A stretch of 10,189 nt of DNA from Bdellovibrionales bacterium (GTDB lineage: Bacteria; Bdellovibrionota; Bacteriovoracia; Bacteriovoracales; Bacteriovoracaceae): assembly GCA_005791855.1 (NCBI GenBank), contig SXUH01000031.1:1-10189 (forward strand). The letters run 5' to 3'. The translations under genes and the position numbers were made by a program. Positions 6,457-10,189 of this stretch are shown here, piece by piece (position 1 is the stretch's first letter; the number at the start of each line of letters is the position of its first letter). The notes below the pieces were generated by a model. That model was not told the DNA's origin. It searched no databases and worked only from the letters and a program-made list of their open reading frames with translations.

Positions 6457-9400
6457 GTGACTAATTTTCTATTTAGTGTGCTAATTTTAATGCTCGCTTT
6501 GAGCGCTGGTTGTAACAACCCCAGCGGTGGTTCCGTCGTTTCCCGCGGTCACACTCCCCTTCTAAAAATTCCTGACCCGTTTTCGTTCACGCAGGTTCGC
6601 GTCGCCAACGGAACCGCCGCACTCAGATGGAGGAGTTCCTACCGGGCAGACAACTACAAGATCTACATGGGAACCTCGGCGACGGCGATCAACACGCAAG
6701 TGATGAGCTGTACCGGGATCATCACCACCTGCACCGTTCCTGGTCTGGCCGGTGGCACGACGTACTACTTCAGCGTCACCTCGAGTAACGCCGCCGGGTC
6801 GCGGAAGATCACGGCCGCGGCCCCGGGCCGTTCGGTCGCCGCCTTCGACCTCGTCTCGACGACCGTCGCCGACGGTGCGATGACCGTCACCTGGAATCCC
6901 TCCACGCACGCGACGAAGTACACCATCCTCTACGGAACGTCCTCCGGCTCCTACTCGAACTCCATCGCGAACGTCACTTCCCCGTACACCATGAGTGGCC
7001 TCGCCAACGGAGTGAACTACTACGTCCGCGTGCTCGCGCAGAACGACCTCAACGGCTACCTCCTGAGTAACTCCGAGAACAGCGGCAGGCCCTTCGGCCC
7101 GCCGGCCGCTCCCACCGGCGTCGAGCTAACGGCGACGCCGGGCCAGATGAGCCTGAGCTGGAACAGCGTGGCCGGCGCCGATTCCTACAAGATCTACGGT
7201 ACCACCTCCGGATCGACGACCCTCCTCGCGACGGTCGCCGGGACCTCCTACACGGAAACCCCGACCACCGACGGGACTGTCTACTACTACACGGTGAAGG
7301 CGTACAACACCTACTTCTCTCCGTCGTCCGTCGAAGTCAGCGCGAAGGGGATCTCTCCCTTCTCCATGACGTCCGTGACTTCGACCGTCGCCAACCAGCT
7401 CACCGTGACCTGGCCCGCGGCCACCGGAGCCGACGCGTACGACATTCGCTACGGAACCAATCCGGGCGCCCTGACCTCGGTCGCCGCCAACGCGACCTCG
7501 CCGAGGACCATCACGGGTCTCGCCGGGAACACAACCTACTACTTCCGGGTGATCGCGAAGAACGCGGTCGGCGCCGGAACGACCCTCGCCTCCAGTAACC
7601 AGCTCTCCGGTGTTTCCATCGCGGCCCTCGGAACTCCGACCATCGCCGCGACTGCGACTCCGGGACAGGCCGTGGTGAGCTGGAGCGCCGTCAGCGGAGC
7701 CTCGAGCTACGAACTCTTCCGCGGGACCACCAGCGGATCCCTGAGCTCCTACCAAGCCGTGGTGAACGGGACGAGCTTCACCGACACGGGTCTGACCAAC
7801 GGAAACTCTTACTTCTACGCCGTCCGCGCCTACAACGGGCTCTACAGCGGAACCTCCTCCGAGGTTGCCGTGAGACCGATCCAGAGCTTCGCCGTGACGT
7901 CGGTGACTTCGCCCACACCGACCTCGCTCCAGGTCACCTGGCCCCTCGCCACCGGAGCATCCAGCTACGACGTCCGCTACCGCACTGGCGCGGGATCGTA
8001 CGTGACGGTCACGGGGGTTACCTCTCCGTACACCATCTCGGGCCTCACCAGCACCACCACCTACAACGTCGCGGTGAGAGCGAATAACACCGTCGGGGCC
8101 GGAACGAGCTTCCAGACGGCGGACGTCTCGAAGATGACGAGTCCGGGGGCGCCGACCACCATCACCGCCACCGCCGCTCCCGGGAAAGTGACCCTCACCT
8201 GGGGAGCCGTCACCGGCGCCCTCACCTACAACGTCTACCGGTCGACGACCTCCGGGAGCGGATACGCGAGCATCGCCACGGGGATCTCGGGCCTCTCCTA
8301 CGAGGACACTGGCCGCACCAACGGGACCACCTACTACTACGTTGTCACCACCGTCAACGGCGACGAATCCACCTACTCGGCCGAGCGATCGGCCAGACCG
8401 ATCGAGGCCTTCTCCCTCACCAGTGTCACGCCGACGAGTGCGTCGAAGCTGAGCGTGGCCTGGCCTTCGGTGACCGGTGCCGTCACCTACGATGTCCGGT
8501 ACCGGATCGGAACCGGCGCGTACACCACCATCGCGAACCAAACAAGCCCGTACGAGATCACCGGCCTCGCGGCCAATACGACCTACAACGTGAGCGTGGT
8601 GGCGAGAAACGCCGTCGGCACCGGCGCGGCCGAAGCGTCTCCGGAGCTCGCGGGGAAGACGGCCACCGTCGCTCCGACGGGTCTGGTGGCGACCACCACC
8701 ACCACGCAGATCACCCTGAGCTGGACCGCGGTCACCGGGGCCAGTAGCTACAAGATCTACAAGGGAACGACCTCCGGATCTCTCACGGAGATCGCCGCCG
8801 GAAACGTCCCGACCTCGTACGTCGATTCTCCGGTGGTAGACGGGACCCAGTACTTCTACGCCGTGGTGGCCTTCAACGGCTCCGACTCGGTGAGATCGAC
8901 CGAGGTCACCGGAAGGCCGATCCCCGTCTTCACCATCACCTCGGTGACACCCCTCGATCCGAACCGGCTGCAGGTCACCTGGCCCGCTGCCACGGGGGCC
9001 ACGAGCTACGACCTCCTGTACCGGAGCACCGGAGCGACCACCACCGTCACCGGAGTGACCTCTCCGCGGATCCTCACCGGGCTTGCTCCCAACACCACCT
9101 ACTACGTCTCGGTGAGAGCTCGGAACACCATCGGTACCGGAACCACCACCACCACCGCAGAGGAAGACCAGATCACTCCGATCGGGCCTCCGACCATCAC
9201 CCTCGCCGCGGCTCCCGGGCAGGTGACCGTGAGCTGGGGAGCGATCAGCGGGGCCACCTCGTACCGCATCTCCCGCGGGACCTCGGCCGGGACCTACGAC
9301 ACCTTCTACCCGAACGTCACCGGCACCTCCTTCGTGGACACCACGGGCATCGGTAACGGAACCCGGTACTTCTATTCGGTGCAGACCTTCAACGGTTCAC

Positions 9401-10189
9401 TCTCTGCACAGTCCGCCGAGCACTCGGTGACCCCGATCGAAGCCTTCAGCATCTCCTCCACCAGCGGCACGGCGAGCTCGATCACGGCCAACTGGAACAA
9501 CTCCGTCGTCGGCGCGACTTCCTACGACATCCAGTACCGCAAGGGGTCCGACGCCTTCACCACCATCACCGGCGTGACCTCCCCCCGGACCATCACGGGG
9601 CTCCTCGCCGGAACCAACTACGACGTCCGGGTCGTGGCCAGGAACTCCGCCGGATCGTTCAACACGAGCTACACCACCGCCGTGGCCTCCCGCCTCACCG
9701 CCGTGGGAGCGCCGACGGGTGTGGCCGCAGCTAGTAACACCAGCGGACAAATCTCCCTCACCTGGAGCGCTGTCTCCGGAGCGAGTTCCTACAACGTCTA
9801 CCGGTCAACCACCGCCGGGACCTACGATTACAATTCTCCGGAAACCTCCGTCGTGGGCACGGCCTTCCTCGACTCGGGCCTCACCGACGGTGTGACCTAC
9901 TACTACGTGGTGAGAGCAGATAACGGGACCGAATCGATAAGCTCGTCGGAAGTGAGCAAGGCCCCGATCGGAAACTTCACCTTCTCCACCCTGACCGCGG
10001 CTTCTTCCACCTCTCTCAACCTGACCTGGACCGCCGCCACCGGCGCCGGGACCCACCGGGTCGAGTATGGTGCTGCCAGCGGGACCTACACCTTCTCGGT
10101 CGCTGGCCTAACCGGGACCTCGTACACCCTGGGCTCCCTCTCTCCGAACACGCAGTACTTCGTCCGCGTCGTCGCCCAGAACGCCTCCG
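6457..10189 (+). CDS. Large FN3-repeat candidate lipoprotein (3' end outside window)
   Basis: An uninterrupted frame of 1244 codons from GTG 6457 to the window edge, with no stop. The start is backed by AAGGGA 6 bases upstream, and an in-frame TAA at 6430-6432 with no other usable start between. The product opens with a hydrophobic segment ending LALSAGC, a lipobox-like site whose Cys19 would be lipidated; Ser at -3 and the lack of a basic residue before the hydrophobic core are atypical. A short linker (about 20-41) leads into 14 tandem fibronectin type III domains. FN3 domains are immunoglobulin-like beta sandwiches used as spacers and binding modules on bacterial surface proteins and enzymes. 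The only cysteines besides Cys19 are 85 and 92 in domain 1. No catalytic domain is visible here; one could lie downstream. I infer an anchored, extended surface or periplasmic protein, perhaps an adhesin or stalk. The first 30 or so codons are AT-rich, the rest GC-rich. Confidence 0.88.
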   Translation, partial: MTNFLFSVLILMLALSAGCNNPSGGSVVSRGHTPLLKIPDPFSFTQVRVANGTAALRWRSSYRADNYKIYMGTSATAINTQVMSCTGIITTCTVPGLAGGTTYYFSVTSSNAAGSRKITAAAPGRSVAAFDLVSTTVADGAMTVTWNPSTHATKYTILYGTSSGSYSNSIANVTSPYTMSGLANGVNYYVRVLAQNDLNGYLLSNSENSGRPFGPPAAPTGVELTATPGQMSLSWNSVAGADSYKIYGTTSGSTTLLATVAGTSYTETPTTDGTVYYYTVKAYNTYFSPSSVEVSAKGISPFSMTSVTSTVANQLTVTWPAATGADAYDIRYGTNPGALTSVAANATSPRTITGLAGNTTYYFRVIAKNAVGAGTTLASSNQLSGVSIAALGTPTIAATATPGQAVVSWSAVSGASSYELFRGTTSGSLSSYQAVVNGTSFTDTGLTNGNSYFYAVRAYNGLYSGTSSEVAVRPIQSFAVTSVTSPTPTSLQVTWPLATGASSYDVRYRTGAGSYVTVTGVTSPYTISGLTSTTTYNVAVRANNTVGAGTSFQTADVSKMTSPGAPTTITATAAPGKVTLTWGAVTGALTYNVYRSTTSGSGYASIATGISGLSYEDTGRTNGTTYYYVVTTVNGDESTYSAERSARPIEAFSLTSVTPTSASKLSVAWPSVTGAVTYDVRYRIGTGAYTTIANQTSPYEITGLAANTTYNVSVVARNAVGTGAAEASPELAGKTATVAPTGLVATTTTTQITLSWTAVTGASSYKIYKGTTSGSLTEIAAGNVPTSYVDSPVVDGTQYFYAVVAFNGSDSVRSTEVTGRPIPVFTITSVTPLDPNRLQVTWPAATGATSYDLLYRSTGATTTVTGVTSPRILTGLAPNTTYYVSVRARNTIGTGTTTTTAEEDQITPIGPPTITLAAAPGQVTVSWGAISGATSYRISRGTSAGTYDTFYPNVTGTSFVDTTGIGNGTRYFYSVQTFNGSLSAQSAEHSVTPIEAFSISSTSGTASSITANWNNSVVGATSYDIQYRKGSDAFTTITGVTSPRTITGLLAGTNYDVRVVARNSAGSFNTSYTTAVASRLTAVGAPTGVAAASNTSGQISLTWSAVSGASSYNVYRSTTAGTYDYNSPETSVVGTAFLDSGLTDGVTYYYVVRADNGTESISSSEVSKAPIGNFTFSTLTAASSTSLNLTWTAATGAGTHRVEYGAASGTYTFSVAGLTGTSYTLGSLSPNTQYFVRVVAQNAS
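6580..10189 (+). repeat. Tandem array of 14 FN3 domains in alternating A/B order
   Basis: The conserved core tryptophan of each domain falls at residues 58, 146, 235, 319, 409, 495, 582, 669, 756, 842, 927, 1013, 1103 and 1191, a spacing of 84-90 residues. Odd domains (type A) read W-x-A-V-x-G-A-x-x-Y-x-[IV]-[YF]-[RK]-x-T-T-S-G-S, then a G-T-S-[YF]-x-D region, Y-[YF]-Y and a terminal N-G...S-x-E. Even domains (type B) read L-x-V-T-W-P-x-A-T-G-A-x-x-Y-D-[VI]-R-Y, then T-S-P-x-x-I-x-G-L-x-x-N-T-T-Y and A-x-N-x-x-G-x-G. A-to-B joints are usually close to RPIxxFSLTSVT. The repeating unit is therefore a pair of about 174 residues (513-531 bases). Domains 1, 2 and 14 are the most divergent; domain 14 is cut by the window edge. 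Confidence 0.88.

Noticed and set aside
7126..8541. Long minus-strand open frame (471 codons) opposite the FN3 gene
   Set aside because: Its translation is a low-complexity Gly/Arg/Asp/Val string with no fold signature, while the plus frame gives clear FN3 domains. It and those at 6562-6909, 9397-9750 and 9805-10056 are shadows of GC-biased codons.
9142..9156. ACC trinucleotide run (also at 8692-8703) as a phase-variable tract
   Set aside because: The runs are in frame and encode Thr in FN3 strands; length changes would not shift the frame, and four or five units is little in Thr-rich coding.

Overview
The window looks like chromosomal DNA of a GC-rich Gram-negative (diderm) bacterium. It encodes a DsbD-type inner-membrane thiol reductase, three further exported proteins including a lipoprotein candidate, and one likely outer-membrane barrel. 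Gene interiors favour codons ending in C or G, while gene starts and intergenic gaps are clearly AT-richer. The style of the GpsA and DsbD proteins and the mix of exported orphans recall Bdellovibrio-like former deltaproteobacteria. That placement is inference from memory, not a measured result.

Layout, left to right. (1) The 3' part of a dsbD-like gene on the + strand (to 1088). (2) Convergent with it, and sharing its last 4 bases, a two-gene minus-strand unit: a small YbeD/DUF493-family gene (2377-2123) followed by gpsA (2110-1085). (3) A short divergent control region (about 2378-2536) with an unusual pair of interleaved inverted repeats. (4) A plus-strand gene for a 697-residue exported protein that I do not recognise (2537-4630). 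Its final codons carry a strong Shine-Dalgarno sequence for the next gene, a long-form Sua5/YrdC threonylcarbamoyl-AMP synthase starting at a TTG (4633-5589). (5) A 236-residue secreted protein, probably a small outer-membrane beta-barrel (5648-6358). (6) A 98-base AT-rich gap, then a very long open frame starting at GTG 6457 that runs off the right end. It encodes a candidate lipoprotein made almost wholly of fibronectin type III (FN3) domains; 14 are visible, in strict A/B alternation.

How the genes relate: the left half is housekeeping (disulfide chemistry of the envelope, phospholipid precursor synthesis, tRNA t6A modification). The right half is envelope and surface material. The most notable item is the FN3 protein. 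It covers more than a third of the window, has no stop here, and its minus strand carries long open frames that are shadows of its codon bias. I found no rRNA, tRNA, CRISPR array, insertion sequence or convincing intrinsic terminator. No stretch over 300 bases lacks a gene. I see no clear new multi-gene system; the best candidates for something undescribed are the FN3 array, the orphan exported protein coupled to sua5, and the interleaved repeats upstream of it.
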